In this document: positions 11,671 to 23,681 of the stretch, in pieces
How the letters are laid out: the number at the start of each line of letters is the position of its first letter
Numbering within the stretch: the stretch's first letter is position 1
From: Caenorhabditis remanei
Taxonomy: Eukaryota > Nematoda > Chromadorea > Rhabditida > Rhabditidae
Length of the DNA: 64,000 nt
Assembly: GCF_010183535.1 (NCBI RefSeq)
Contig: NC_071331.1
Coordinates: 15,438,001-15,502,000 of the forward strand
Direction of reading: 5' to 3'
The notes under the pieces: model-generated
The model's database searches: none
What the model was told of the DNA's origin: nothing
The model's input: only the letters and a program-made list of their open reading frames with translations
Made by a program: the position numbers and the translations under genes

Positions 11671-12519
11671 TAAATGACTTGTTTCAATTGAATTCAATGT
11701 GATAAGTAGAAGAATTTGGAATAAACATATCCTGCCTTTTGTAAAACATTCAGTTGTCTCAATGAGCATAAAAGCATATCAGAAGGGTTCTTTGCTATAC
11801 CAAGAAGTACATTTTACGATTTGAAGATATAAATTATGTCATATGAATCACGCGCAACCGTAAAATTGCCCATAATTATATATTTTTGCTCCAAATTTTC
11901 AACGTCATGTCTATCGCATACCAGCTTCGCTCGACAAGTTTTTTGAAATGAACCGATGATGCGATGCGCCTCCAAAAAGCATTCCCATAGCAAAACTCCA
12001 TTAGTTTACTATGCTTTGTGTCTCGCTTTGGAACTCATAAATACTCTTATTTTCACTGTTCAAAACCCAAAGTTTTGGTTTCAGTCGCCAATTATACGAA
12101 GTAATTCGTTCTGAGTCCTGCTGAAATTTGTTATTTCTAAGTATGAAAATAACTTAAAATAGTTAGAAAAGTAATTTCAGACAAGTAGAGAAATGAGGAA
12201 AGGGAAGTATAAATAACTCAATCAGAGTGGAATACTACTCAAAGTGAATGAATCTTTTTAGTCTTCAACCTTTTCTTTTTCCTCATAAATCAAATAAATT
12301 CAATTCGGAAGTGGGTGTCAACGTGTCTGACAACGTGCATTTTTCTTCGTCAATAACAATCACGTTGTCATAATTATCTTCACATTTCTCCGACTATCAA
12401 TTAGTATATTTTCCTCTTGAAAGCACTTCATTTTGATAGATATTCCGTTGTTATTTTCTTTTTTCAAAATGTTTTCAATAAAAATTTCGTATATTTTTCA
12501 AAATTTCAGAATCCAATAT
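11671..12519 (+). promoter_or_regulatory. Intergenic, copies G to H, with trans-splice-like acceptor
   Basis: Largest spacer of the array (849 bases). AATAAA for copy G lies near 11721. A strong acceptor, ATTTTTCAAAATTTCAG, ends at 12509 just before the copy H start at 12520 and fits spliced-leader trans-splicing. Otherwise nothing recognised. Confidence 0.45.
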
Positions 12520-13676
12520 ATGGACATGAACAATGTCTCGATACAAGGAAATCCATTATATATCAATTATGAATTCGATTTTTTCACATTTCCTGTTTTA
12601 GTTGCATGTCTTCCAATGGCTTATCTAGTGCCAACTGTATTCATTATCTTAAAAATTTTCAAAGTTTACTGTAGGCAGTTAGCTGGAAAAAGAGAAGAAA
12701 CAATGAATCCATACGTGTTTTTAGTTATTGTCACTTCACAACTCACGGTAACATTTCTTGTTGGAAATGGGAGAGATCTCACTTTTAATTTGTTTCAGAG
12801 TATATGCTACATAATATCTGATTATATAACAATTCGTCTTCCCTTCACTGGAATACTGACATCTTGGTGTGCATCACAGGAACCCAATCATTTTCTGAAA
12901 GTTTTGTTCTTTTTCTCAATCTATTTCTCTTACACATCATGGTTATTTCCATTTCTTTTATCAACTCTCCGACTTATTCCTGTCTATTATCCACGTAAAC
13001 ATAATCAGGTTCGAATGATTCAATTGAAGTCAACATCTAAACGATTTTCAGTTTTGTTCCCGAATCGTCAAATTCTCAATTCCGTTGATATTCGTCTATC
13101 CATTTCTATTCACTTTCACTCTTATTCCTGCAGTTGGATTCTGTCGACAATTGCTCGGACCTTATCAGTTCGGAGCAATTTATATATGGTTCAGTGGTAA
13201 CTGGTTTGATGTGAGAACTTCTAAAATATGACAGAAAATATCAGTTTCTTTCAGACAAAACTAATAAATGGGCTTGTTTTGAACTTGATGTTATGGCTCA
13301 TTTTGTGTTCAATTTCTAATTTATTATTGTATTTGAAACTTAAAAAATTGAAGAATAACAGGAAGAGTGTGATATTACAAAGAGCGGAATTATCTCTCAC
13401 TTTGACAACATTCTCTATGTTATTATCGTTTATTACCAATCTGACATGTGCTGTAAGTTACGATCTTGAGAAACATGCAATTCCTCATTTTTTCAGATGA
13501 TATTTCTCATTTTTCCATCCTTAACAGTCTATTTTATCGCACTTCGTCCGTTTGGGAATGATTGTGAGATTGTTTTCGTTCCATGGGTTTTTTATTTGAC
13601 TCATCCGACATTCAAGAAGAAAAAAGTTATTCCGAAAGAAGTATCAAGGCATGGAACACTTCATACAACTTATTAA
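12520..13676 (+). CDS. sru-like 7TM chemoreceptor, copy H
   Basis: Complete chemoreceptor of about 324 residues. Exons: 12520-12747, 12799-13008, 13052-13210, 13255-13452, 13497-13676, all phase 0. The start is set by the acceptor ending at 12509; Met 12520 and Met 12526 are both possible (M-D-M-N-N-V-S). The frame stays open upstream but only across UTR-like sequence. It is clearly a sister of copy D: the same N-terminus, T-S-W-C-A-S-Q-E-P-N-H-F-L-K, F-C-R-Q-L-L-G-P-Y-Q-F-G-A and a C-tail ending L-H-T-T-Y (L-H-T-T-V in D). It lacks the extra intron of copies E-G. Confidence 0.82.
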
Positions 13677-14025
13677 TTTTGAGCCTTTTTTATAAAACTG
13701 TTTCAAAATCTTTTGACTATTTTAAAACTTTGTATCTGCCACAAGAGGGGCGAATCACAACTTCGTTGGTGATCCATCGGAACTAGGTTGTGCCATCGAA
13801 ATTTAAAATTTATTTCATTACTTTACACTCTCACGTGAACTTTTGGGGCTCTCAAAGTTTTCCCAAAAAAGCAATCTCCGATGATTTAAAAATTGGAACA
13901 CAACGTGATGAACTCATCTGACCTTTTCATATTCCCCCTCAATCCCACCAAAAATGAGAAATTCAGTTCTCAAAAAGGTTTGAAGTAAGGAACCTGAGCG
14001 TTGTCAATAAAACAACACTTTCGAG
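13677..14025. other. Intergenic before the phosphatase gene
   Basis: Noncoding spacer of 349 bases. Nothing recognised apart from the presumed promoter of the phosphatase gene. Confidence 0.5.
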
Positions 14026-15205
14026 ATGAGTGCGGACGGGAATAACAACAAATCAGGATCGAAAGGTATCTGATAATTCAAACAGAGTTGAGAATCAAAA
14101 TTCAATTCAGAGCTTCCAAAACAAGAGACAAAGAGATTGGATTTGGCAAAAGTAGATCCGAAATGTGCTGAATGGATGGATGATTGTATCAAAAGACTCA
14201 ATTCATTGTATAATAATACAGGAACTGACATCTGTAATATCATGTCTGGATTTGAAATCATTGCAATCATTCGTCTCGTTGAGAATATCTTTATGGATGA
14301 AAGTAATCTTTGTGAAGCTGAAGCACCGATCAAAGTCGTCGGAGATATTCATGCACAATTCCAAGATCTCAATCGTCTGTTCGATTTGATTGGAAGAGTT
14401 CCAGAGGAGAAAATGATGTTTTTGGGGGATTACGTGGATCGTGGACCACAAGGAATCGAAGTTCTCATGCTCCTCTTCTGCCTGAAAATCCGTTATCGTG
14501 ATCGTATTTTCATACTTCGTGGAAACCATGAAACAGCTTCAGTCAATAAGATTTATGGATTCTACGTGGAATGTCAGATGAAATACGGTGTCGGAATCTG
14601 GTGGGACTTCCAATCCTGCTTCAATCGTATTCCAATGGCTGGTTTGATCTCGAAAAAAGTGTTGTGTATGCATGGAGGATTGTCTCCTGAACTCGTCTCT
14701 CTTGATACAATCAGGAATATTCCACGTCCATGTGAACCACTTGATCGTGGATTACTTATCGATTTGTTGTGGTCTGATCCGACAAATAAGGGAGAAGGAT
14801 GGTTCCATTCTATCAGAGGTTTCAACTCTCTCAATCTAAAGTTATTAACTTTTTATTTCAGGAATCAGTTACATGTTTGGAAAGGCAGTAGTCGAACAAG
14901 CGTGCAAAACTCTTGACATTGATCTCATTATTCGTGCCCATCAAGTCGTTCAAGATGGATATGAAATGATGACTGGACGTCGTTTGATTACTGTATTCTC
15001 TGTTCCCAACTACTGTTCTCAATTCACAAATGCAGCTGCTGTCGTTTGTCTCAACGCGAATTTGGAGATTTCATTCCAACAAATGTTGCCTCCTCCACTT
15101 CCACCAACTGCTAAGGCGAAGGCCGCTCCTTCCATTGCCAATGATACGAATGTTGAGAATGCGAAGGCTGACAAAGAGTTCATTAAACCATTTGTCAAAG
15201 TCTGA
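14026..15205 (+). CDS. PP1-like serine/threonine protein phosphatase
   Basis: Metallophosphatase of the PPP family, about 363 residues. It removes phosphate from Ser/Thr using two metal ions. Exons: 14026-14065, 14111-14818, 14862-15205, joined in frame. The catalytic motifs are in order: G-D-I-H-A-Q (metal-binding Asp and His), G-D-Y-V-D-R-G, R-G-N-H-E (metal Asn, catalytic His), H-G-G-L-S-P (metal His), L-W-S-D-P, R-A-H-Q (metal His), F-S-V-P-N-Y-C. All metal ligands and the catalytic His are present. The Gly of the usual G-D-x-H-G-Q is Ala here. The N-terminus is short and the tail is about 45 residues, Pro/Ala-rich then Lys-rich. The pattern resembles the lineage-specific PP1 copies of nematodes, many of them expressed in the male germline; that role is inference. 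AATAAA lies at 15257-15262. Confidence 0.9.
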
Positions 15206-15766
15206 ACACATTTTCGAATCAGCTGAATGAAAAAACTGCTCGTGCTTCGTTTCCTCAATAAAATTTGATTAATAATTCTTATTTTTAAACATAGAATTTT
15301 CAATATTCTGCCATGGAAGTCGCGAATGAAAATGAGAATATTGAACAATTCTTTTCGCTTTCCACTGTTTTTCCAAACGGTTGCTTCAATGTTACAACCC
15401 CTGTTAAAACATTAAATTTCCCGAAACACAGACCGCTCTCATTCGGATAGTTTTCTTCGGAATTTTTTTGTTTCTTTAAGGCAGAATCCATATTTTCTCA
15501 TTCCGATCTTCACATAATTTTCTAGAAACTAGATTTAGTTTTAAACGAGTTATGCTCGGAAATCAACCTATAAAAACGGAAAAGCAAAAACATTCACTTT
15601 GGAGATTGAGGGGGCTAGAATATGTTGATTACACGAATCTTGTCGGCTCTCGTCACCGAAATCTCTCGGGAGATTCCCTTAATTACATGTTTTTGAATAT
15701 GATTGCGAGCTACTTCTTTTTCATTTTTCTTTTTTCACTCATTCTTTGTTATTATTCCACCATAAA
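15206..15766. other. Spacer between phosphatase and str gene; doubtful minus-strand ORF
   Basis: Mostly noncoding. A minus-strand ATG ORF of 63 codons (15491 down to 15300) has plausible composition but no homology I recognise. It could be a relic or a chance ORF. The str promoter should lie near 15,500-15,760. Confidence 0.3.
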
Positions 15767-17034
15767 ATGGACGGATGGAAGTGGAGAACTTCTCAACATT
15801 ATTTTCATTTCGTTTCATCTTCTCTATCAATATTTTTAAATCTTTTACTCATCTGCCTTGTCAAATCAAGATCTCCGAGAACAATGGGTACATATAAATA
15901 TCTTTTAATCGGAGTCTCAGTTTTCGAAATATTTTATTCATCCATTGAAATCATTGTCTCTCCGATTGTTCATTCATTTCATACTGTAGTTGTTGTCATG
16001 ACAATTGTCAAGGACACGTGGATTCCCAAAAGTGTTATGTTGATACTTACAGGTGGGTTGAAGTATTATTGAGCTGAGATGAATATTCATGTTTTCAGCT
16101 ACATATTGCGGAAGTTTTGGATGTTTTTTGGCATTTTTCGGAATACTTTTCATTTATAGATACTATGTGATTAGTGGGTTAGTCATAAGGATTACGCTAG
16201 TGAGTCATTTATTAAGCAATTCCTTCAGGAATCCGAATATAAAGTATTTCGACTCTTGGAATATGATATTCTGGATTATTATCACACTACTCTGTGGCAG
16301 TATTTGGGGTGCAATTGGGTTTTTCACGTTTAGTCAGAATTCAGAAATCGATGAATTCATTCGGTTTGTTTTTTGAAAATTCACCAGATGAATTAGTTAA
16401 TTTCTTTTGATTTCCAGACAAGATTTGTACACGGAGCTGAATTTATTTCCAGAAGACATTACATATCTTGCGCCTCACTTCTACTTGAAAGATAAAAATG
16501 GAGAGAAAATGTTGAATTGGAAGTCTATTGCTGGGATGAATGGAGTCAGTCTTATTGTGGTTTGTTAATATTTTCAGATGAACCGACCTTTCTATTTTCT
16601 GATTTCAGGGTGTCACATGTTTCTTCATAATTCGCTATGGATTAAAAACATACAAATGTATCAAACATTTTTCAACGATTCAAAAATTTTCGGATCGATC
16701 GAAGATGATTCAGAAGCAACTGTTTTATGCTCTTGTTATTCAATCATCGATTCCATTTCTGTTTCTTCAACTTCCGTTAACTATTCTATTCATTTGTGGA
16801 GTTTTGGATATTCATTTGGGTCAACTGGGAGGAATCGATACATTTAGTATTTCCTTGTTTCCAGTTTTCGATCCACTTCCAACTATTTTTGTGATTCGAG
16901 CATACCGAGTGGCTGTCCTTGGTAAGATTCATTGGTTATTGTACTCAATGTGACAATTTATTTTCTTTTCAGGATGTTTCACAAAGTGTCGATTGCCTGA
17001 TAAAAGTCAACAAACTTCCCAAATTCCCATTTGA
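15767..17034 (+). CDS. str-type 7TM chemoreceptor
   Basis: Complete chemoreceptor of the nematode str superfamily (str/srj type), 338 residues. Exons: 15767-16052, 16099-16177, 16229-16363, 16418-16559, 16609-16921, 16973-17034. The intron at 16178-16228 is 51 bases without a stop, so it is easily missed; removing it restores the family pattern Y-V-I-S-G-N-P. Other str landmarks: M-G-T-Y-K-Y-L-L-I, F-E-I-F-Y-S, Y-C-G-S-F-G after intron 1, F-I-Y-R-Y, I-Q-K-Q-L-F-Y-A-L in TM6, and F-P-V-F-D-P-L-P-T-I-F-V-I-R-A-Y-R in TM7. Start chosen at M-D-G-W-K-W; earlier in-frame codons would add a stretch atypical of the family. Confidence 0.85.
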
Positions 17035-17247
17035 TAATATTTTCTAGGGTGGCGAGTTAGAAGATTCTGGTAAAATATTTATTCGAGTTATTTAACTTAA
17101 ATCGTTAGTTAAATCAAACGTCACAATAAATTCTCGAAAATAAAAATGAAATTTTCTGACCAATTCAGCATGAATTCTGAATCAACACCCGAATCTTATT
17201 GATATTTTAAATTTCCATAATCCTAGAGTAAACTCATTGAATCCCTG

Positions 17248-18554
17248 TTAATGCCCACATACGAAAGTTAATGCACAAATGGAATTATCTTCATTGCAAT
17301 TTGTTCCGCATCTGAAATAGATTTCTCTTTTTTCTCCGAAACTACACTCTATTATAAACACGTACACGGAATTTTTGACGAGTCCATTGTCTTTTGTTTC
17401 TGATTGAGACGACATTAATTGAAGGCAAGATTGAGAAGACCCCTCTATTTTTGTGTAATTAGGTGTTCCCGGAGCAAACTTATACGCTTCCAAAGAGGTT
17501 ATCAGATCTCCAATATACTCGTAGGCCTAAATTCTCAGTAGAATACGAAAAGGCTCAGTGAAAAGTCCTCACTTTCATTCCAGAACATTCTGCTGTATTT
17601 TGAGATCCAACAAAGTCACAATCAGCTCTCAAAGCTCCGTTCAACCATATTGATGTATATTTATAGGCAGGGTGCTTTCCAACTATTTCCCTAGCAGACT
17701 CTAAAATACATCACATTGTTTTGAAATCAGTTAGTGTTACGATACCGAGAACATAATTTCTTTCAGCAATTGAGTTCAACGCTGTTAATCCAATGTTCCA
17801 TTTCGATTTACAAGCACTTGCTGCTGAATTTCTCGACAGTGGAGTTGTGTTGTTAGTCACCTGAACATGGATACTGAAGAGGAATCTAACGTGATTCCGA
17901 GAACGTACCCCAATACAGAAAGGTCCAAATGGTCTTGGGAATATCCTCCAACTTGATTCCTTGCATTTCTTCGCTGAAATCTTATGTGTAATGTATAAAA
18001 CTGCAACCACTTTCCGTGTGATATTGTCCAGGTTTGGCCTGTTGATGTCACAGTATACGTGTTATTTTCACTATGCTGAAAATTCAAGAAATCTTACAAA
18101 CCAAGTTTTTTTGTCAACTAACTTGTCCGCTGAAAACAGTTCCATCGGTATCGGAAGTACATTTATCTCCGTCAATCGGATTCACTTTAACTGCAGTTTT
18201 TATTCCGATTTCTTTGGTTGATTTTGCAATTGAACTGACTGTATAGATGTCACATAACATACAATTATTCCCACTTCCTGATGCTAACTGGAATAAAATT
18301 CAACTGAGTTTCGATTATATCTCGGGGAGAACTTACCATACAACTCAAAGACTTTTGGCATGTTACCTTGCAGTTGTCAAATGAAACTACAGTAATATTG
18401 ACACAAAAAGTTGTTTCGACAGTTGGATATCCCCAAAAAACTAGCAGATCACATTGAATAATCTGAATTCATAGTTTGAAATTCAACCAATTTTGAAACA
18501 ACTCACTTCTATAAAAACCAGAGCGAAAAAGCCATAAACACACTTAGACATCAT
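17248..18554 (-). CDS. Secreted PAN_3/CW-domain plus C-type lectin protein (one out-of-frame junction)
   Basis: Nematode clec-type gene. From the minus-strand start: exon 18554-18507 gives a signal peptide (M-M-S-K-C-V-Y-G-F-F-A-L-V-F). Exons 18462-18337, 18287-18123 and from 18075 give a PAN_3/CW-like domain (V-F-W-G-Y-P, K-V-T-C, C-M-L-C-D, I-K-T-A-V-K-V) and the linker Y-T-V-T-S-T-G-Q-T-W. Exons 17973-17909, 17860-17746, 17700-17573, 17526-17366 and 17311-17248 give a C-type lectin domain (W-R-I-F-P-R-P-F-G-P-F-C, L-T-A-L-N-S-I-A-E-R-N-Y, terminal F-V-C-G-H). All junctions hold phase except the one between the exon at 18075 and that at 17973. There, donors that keep the whole linker leave 0 or 2 bases, while the acceptor needs 1, and the gap is only about 35 bases. 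Either the gene carries a frameshift or splicing there is unusual. Function is unknown; such lectins are often linked to immunity. Confidence 0.75.
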
Positions 18555-19121
18555 GTCGGAAATAGAAAAAAATAACGGACTTTCAAAGAAAAAGAAAAAC
18601 CACGATCTTTATTCGGAATGCAGATCATTTTTGCAACGGAGGAGTCACGGCAACGGTATTTTTAGTAGCTCAACACACATTTATTCGCCAAAAGAACGGA
18701 TCAAGTTTAAAATAGAACAAAGAGGGCTAAAAGAGTGTTGAAAAAGTCTCATTATGGAGAAATAAATTGAAATCGAACACCTGAATAAAAATAATATTTA
18801 GATGAGCAGCAGACTGAAAAAAAAGATATTGAAGTACTGTGCACTTTTATGAAAATATTTTTTGTTTCTGTTTAACAAGTATCAAAATAAATAATTTGAA
18901 AAGAAAAAACATACACGTAATTTTATTGAGAGCCCCCAGAATTTCTGGTAGTTCATACAGTTGATTTAATCATGAAATTTGTTTAAATTCTCAAAAAAGT
19001 CCTATATTCTAAATTCCTAATGAACTAATTTTTTAGAGAATTATTCGGTATTTCCCAGAATTTCAGCTAGCAAATCCTTCTTTTGTATCGTCAGAATCCC
19101 TAATTTCTTGATGCAGTTGTT

Positions 19122-19424
19122 TTAATTCTTCTTCTCTTTTTCTTCCTCTTCCTCCTTTTTCAAGAGTCGAACATCTGCAATTACAGAATTCCTTTCTTTC
19201 CGAGACAACTTGTTGATTCGTTTCTTTTCCCAACCGGGTCCATCCCTCCTTCCAATCGAAATCTCCCGTTCAAAATACGCCCTGAAGCAGCGAAAATCAC
19301 ATGCGTCGTCGTCTTCATTCGTGTATCTTTTGTTGACCCAAGTTAGAGCTGAAAAGAGAGCTGAAAAACGGAAAACACAGTTTCTGGATGACTTCCGGGA
19401 CAAGAAAAAACACAAAAGAGACAA
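19122..19424 (-). CDS. Doubtful ORF with charged tail
   Basis: A 100-codon open frame, with possible acceptors (TTTTTCAG, CTTTTCAG) near its beginning and ending in a Lys/Glu run. A second frame across the same 3' end (to about 19,069) is also open and reads L-K-Q-L-H-Q-E-I-R-D. The composition looks more protein-like than the surroundings, but I recognise no family and see no initiator context. It could be a lost exon or chance. Confidence 0.15.
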   Translation of the reverse strand: MSLLCFFLSRKSSRNCVFRFSALFSALTWVNKRYTNEDDDACDFRCFRAYFEREISIGRRDGPGWEKKRINKLSRKERNSVIADVRLLKKEEEEEKEKKN

Positions 19425-22400
19425 TCGAGACTTCCTCTATTTCCCCCGTTTTTTATCGTTTCTTTTTTATTTCAATTGCCAAGCACAAGGACGACAATTT
19501 AATTTCTGAAACATTTTCTCTTTCAACACTTTTCCTTTTCTCTTTATCTTTATCCAATTCAATTCTTCTTCTGGTTTTCTCCTTTCCTTGCTCCAACATT
19601 CCTCCCCTTTTCTTCTTAAATCTCATCTTCAGGGCACATCCAATTTGATGAACAATTGAACCTTCAGTCTCTGCAATTTGGAAAAAGTGACAAACTCTTT
19701 ACACTGATATCATTAAAATGTTTGTTTTAATGGCACGTAACACCAATTAGTTTTACTATTTTCCCATTAACTCTTGACGTAATTGTTTTATTTGTTTCAT
19801 TATCTCTCAATTGTGTCAATCAACTGCTCCGATCTCTCTTATAATGTCTCAGTTCCACGAGAAATCACCTCATTTCAAAGTTTCCTCATTTTACTCGATC
19901 GTCTGATGGTGCCATCTCATGATGGCTTTATTTTTTTGAAGAATGTTCGGAACCGAGTGATTGGGTTTATATCAATCAAAAATCTACGGTTTAGGTAGAC
20001 TGTAAGCACTTTCAAAAGATTCGCTTAACTATTTTCGTCAATTTTAATCAACAAAAAAAATTGCACTCAACTTTTTAAACTTCGGACGTTCTGGATCTAC
20101 AAAGTTGCAGACTCATTTTGCAACAGTCTGCATTCGTCACAGAAACTATGAATATCTGTCTTCAACTATTTGAATGAAACTATAGTGCACAGCTTTTAAC
20201 CAACTCAAAAACTGGGAGATTACCTTAAAAACTTCAATATTAATAATAATAATTTCAGAAATTAACTTGGAAAATATCATAATTCATCCTCCAAACATTT
20301 CGTTCATCTGGACTGACCTATTCTCTGAATCAAGTAACATCAAACCACTGTCTCAGATTCCTTTCTTACTCAAGCAGTCTTTGTGCTTTCGTGTCTCAAT
20401 GAACTCCTTCCGAACCAAACTACATCATCATCTGGAATTCACTGTTATTTATACATATTGTGCGACTCAAGTTCAATTCCATTCCCCCGCCCACACCGGA
20501 TGGTGTTTTGTTTCCTTTTTTGCAAAAACCCTTCGGACCTCAGATAAATAAAAAGAGGAGAAGAGAGCATTCATGCAAACATTAGACCTAGAAATCTCAC
20601 ACTTATTTTTCGGTAGAATATCCAATGAAATCCCAAATTTTTCTTCTCGTCTGAATGACCCACTTTCTGATCAAATTGTCTACTTTACTCAAGCATTCAG
20701 AGATCTTCACTTTCCCAAAATCTGACTCAGTTTTTCCATTTTTTCCAGTTTTTCGGCAGATGAAAAGGATGCGTTAAAGTGGCGATAACAAGATTTTCGT
20801 TACGAAAATACAAGAGAAATGAGAACTTTTTTCCAGCTTTTCTGTAAATATTTTTTCAACATTTTTCATCATAATCCCTCAGGAATTTCATGTTTTTCTT
20901 TAACTTTTTCTCCCCTTCGGTACTCTTTTTTCCCTTTGCCACGTCACAAAACTACCAAAGAAATTAAAGAAAAAGAAGAAGGCAGTCGTCTTTTTTTTAA
21001 GAAGATTGCATGAGAGAGAATCTAATCCAAAATCGAATATGAACACTTCTTGCTCGTGTTTTCATTGCCGCCGGGCACACAAACCTAGACGTTTCAGAAA
21101 GAGGAGGTGCTTTGGTTGGAAAAAAGGAATTCTCTTCTCATAAGCTTCTTTTTTGGCTTTGATTGATGTGACAGAGAACGCGTCATGATGGTAAAAAGAT
21201 AAACAATTTTAAGACGACAATTCAGTTATTTTTCAAGTTTTTAACAGGTGGTTTATTCTGAGAATTGATGGGCTCTGCCGTCGGAACTTTCCTGTTTTGT
21301 GATCGGCTAGTTTGTATATTGTAGTATTTTTCAATATTCCTTTCATCTGACTCACTACTACAACACTACGTTATCCATCGGTATTTCATCCCTTTTTTGT
21401 TTTTTTCAGGTGGAGAACAAACTACATTTTATGTTGAATACATTGAAAAAGTTTCAATAAAAAACAATGATTCATGGATTTTCTATTGGATTTCTATTTT
21501 ATTGAAACAATTTCTCTCATATGATCGAAGAATCCTCACGGATTGAAGAGCTTCTTTTCCGTACCAGGAACGGTAAATCTCAATGGTATTTGTTTCTTTT
21601 TCCCCCACTTATTCATCTTCTAAATTTACCAAATTTACCATGGTTCACAAACTTCGATTCCCTCTTTTTCTCAGAGAAAAACACTTGTATTCTGAATAAA
21701 AAGGAGGTAGAAACCACATGCTTGCTCACCTACTTCATATATCCAAATGACCGGAAAGTCTGGTCCCCAGAAATAAGATTCAACTACACCGACATCCGTT
21801 TTCATTGGTAACTTGAGCGTATATGCATGACACCTTTTTTAAGAGAGAAATCATTTGAATTCGTAAGAAAAAGCTCACTGAAATCGAATTCTGAAATATT
21901 ATATTCTTCTGCACAGTAATTCTTATTTGTTCTCCACCCTCGCTTCCCAAATATAATCTTCTTCTTCTTCGTTGACAACAACCTCCTTCATCTTCATCTT
22001 CTTCGTTTCTCCCAAGAGTCTTTTCCAATTGTTTATTGTTAGAAGAATGCTGAAATAAAGTCAAAAAAGAATGTCTGGAAGAAGATGGGACGACGGGAAC
22101 ACAAAATTAATTTCCACCCCAATTTCCATGAATGTCCATGTAAATTTTCGGACAGACTTTCTCTATTTTTCTCCCCTACAAATTGCTTCGACTGCTGCTC
22201 ACTTTGCATATTTTGTGCTCACTTAACTCTTTTTTCTTTGTAGTTCACTTTTGATTTTGTAAACATTTCACTTTGTTTGTCGCCTTCTTTTTTGCTGATT
22301 ATTCCAATTGATCCTTCACTTTTGACGTCTAGAACTTTATGAAAGTTTGGAATCCAAGTTCAGAATATTTTGATCAGCAAACGACTTTGTTTATAGGTTG

Positions 22401-23386
22401 TTACGCTTTTATCTGATCTTTTTGAAAATTTGACTGACAAATAGAATCACCTGAAAATATATGAACTCTTTCGGTTAACCTGATAAGAAAATGAGACAGA
22501 TTTCTGTGAATTTTGGAAGAGGGCGGTTCTGACTGAAGTACAAGAACCAGGACAGTGCATCAGTTGTCTGTAAATGACTTGTATCTACCTCGTAGTTCTA
22601 GTTACTCAGTCCATTTCAATCGAATCTCAAAGAAGAAAAAGAAGAAAAAGAAGAAGATCATGAGTTCAAAAGTGTCAAATGTTTGGAACATATCAAATAG
22701 TCTAACCTTCCACCTTTACTCTTCCACTTTTCTTTCACTTTTCAATCATCTCAATCATAATGTCACTCATGGAATTCTTTCTAAATCACTTCATTTCTTG
22801 CAACGTTCTTTCTGACAACAATTGTGTAAAGTCGGCGTTTTGCGAAACGTTTTGATCCTTGTCACATTCTTCCAGAGACTTGTCAAAAATGACTACACTT
22901 TTGACACCCTCACGAGTGCTGGGAGGGTGCTCAGATTTATTAAATTTTTCTTGTTTCAATTTGTGTTTTGGGGTAATTTCAAGGACCGATCAAGTTGTTT
23001 TTCTGTTTTTATTCCCTGTAGTTAATGTTATTTTCATTTGATCGGTTCATCGGACCTCATACTTTATTCAAAACAAAAACGGAGTTAATTTGTCGAGAAT
23101 TATTCATTGAATTAATCTGATCTACAGATCGTTCTAGATCATCATTGTGCTGAAACGACTCATCTGAAATCAGATCTTCTTATTGTATTAAGGTCTTTTT
23201 CTGATGTCTCGTCACTAGATGACCCATTATAATTTTCTTGCAGTTCATCCTTTATTAGCTGCGTCACTATCTCTCTCTATCCTCAAGGTACATCTCACTT
23301 TCTTCGAGTCATTCTCCCGTTTTCTTACCATTTGCTCATTTTGTCCGTTTTTTTTATTCTGAGAATACAAATAATTGGAGAAAAAA

Positions 23387-23681
23387 CATACTTGTCAAGG
23401 GCCGGGCCGGGCCGGGCCGGGCCGGGCTTTTTTTTCAAAACGTCAGGCCCGGCCCGGCCCGTCAGGCCCGTCTTTTTGGAGGGAATTTTTTTTTCAAATT
23501 TTTTTTCAAATTTGATTAAAGGTGTACTAAGATGAACTCAGACTTTTCTCATAGAATAATATGAGTGTCTTTTTGTCAATTTTTCCGCATGAAAAATTGA
23601 AAATTGAACAAAAATTGAAAATTTTTCTCAAAAATCCCATATCCCTGACGAGACGGGCCGGCCCGTCATTTGACAAGTATG
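23387..23681. mobile_element. GC-repeat MITE-like element with 12-bp inverted ends
   Basis: CATACTTGTCAA at 23387-23398 is matched by its reverse complement TTGACAAGTATG at 23670-23681. Just inside each end lie GGCCGGGCC-type repeats: four GGGCC units at the left, with inverted GGCCC units nearby and again before the right end. The interior is AT-rich and contains no gene. The GC-rich ends in an AT-rich background point to a short non-autonomous DNA transposon. The family is not identified and no clear target duplication was seen. Confidence 0.6.
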
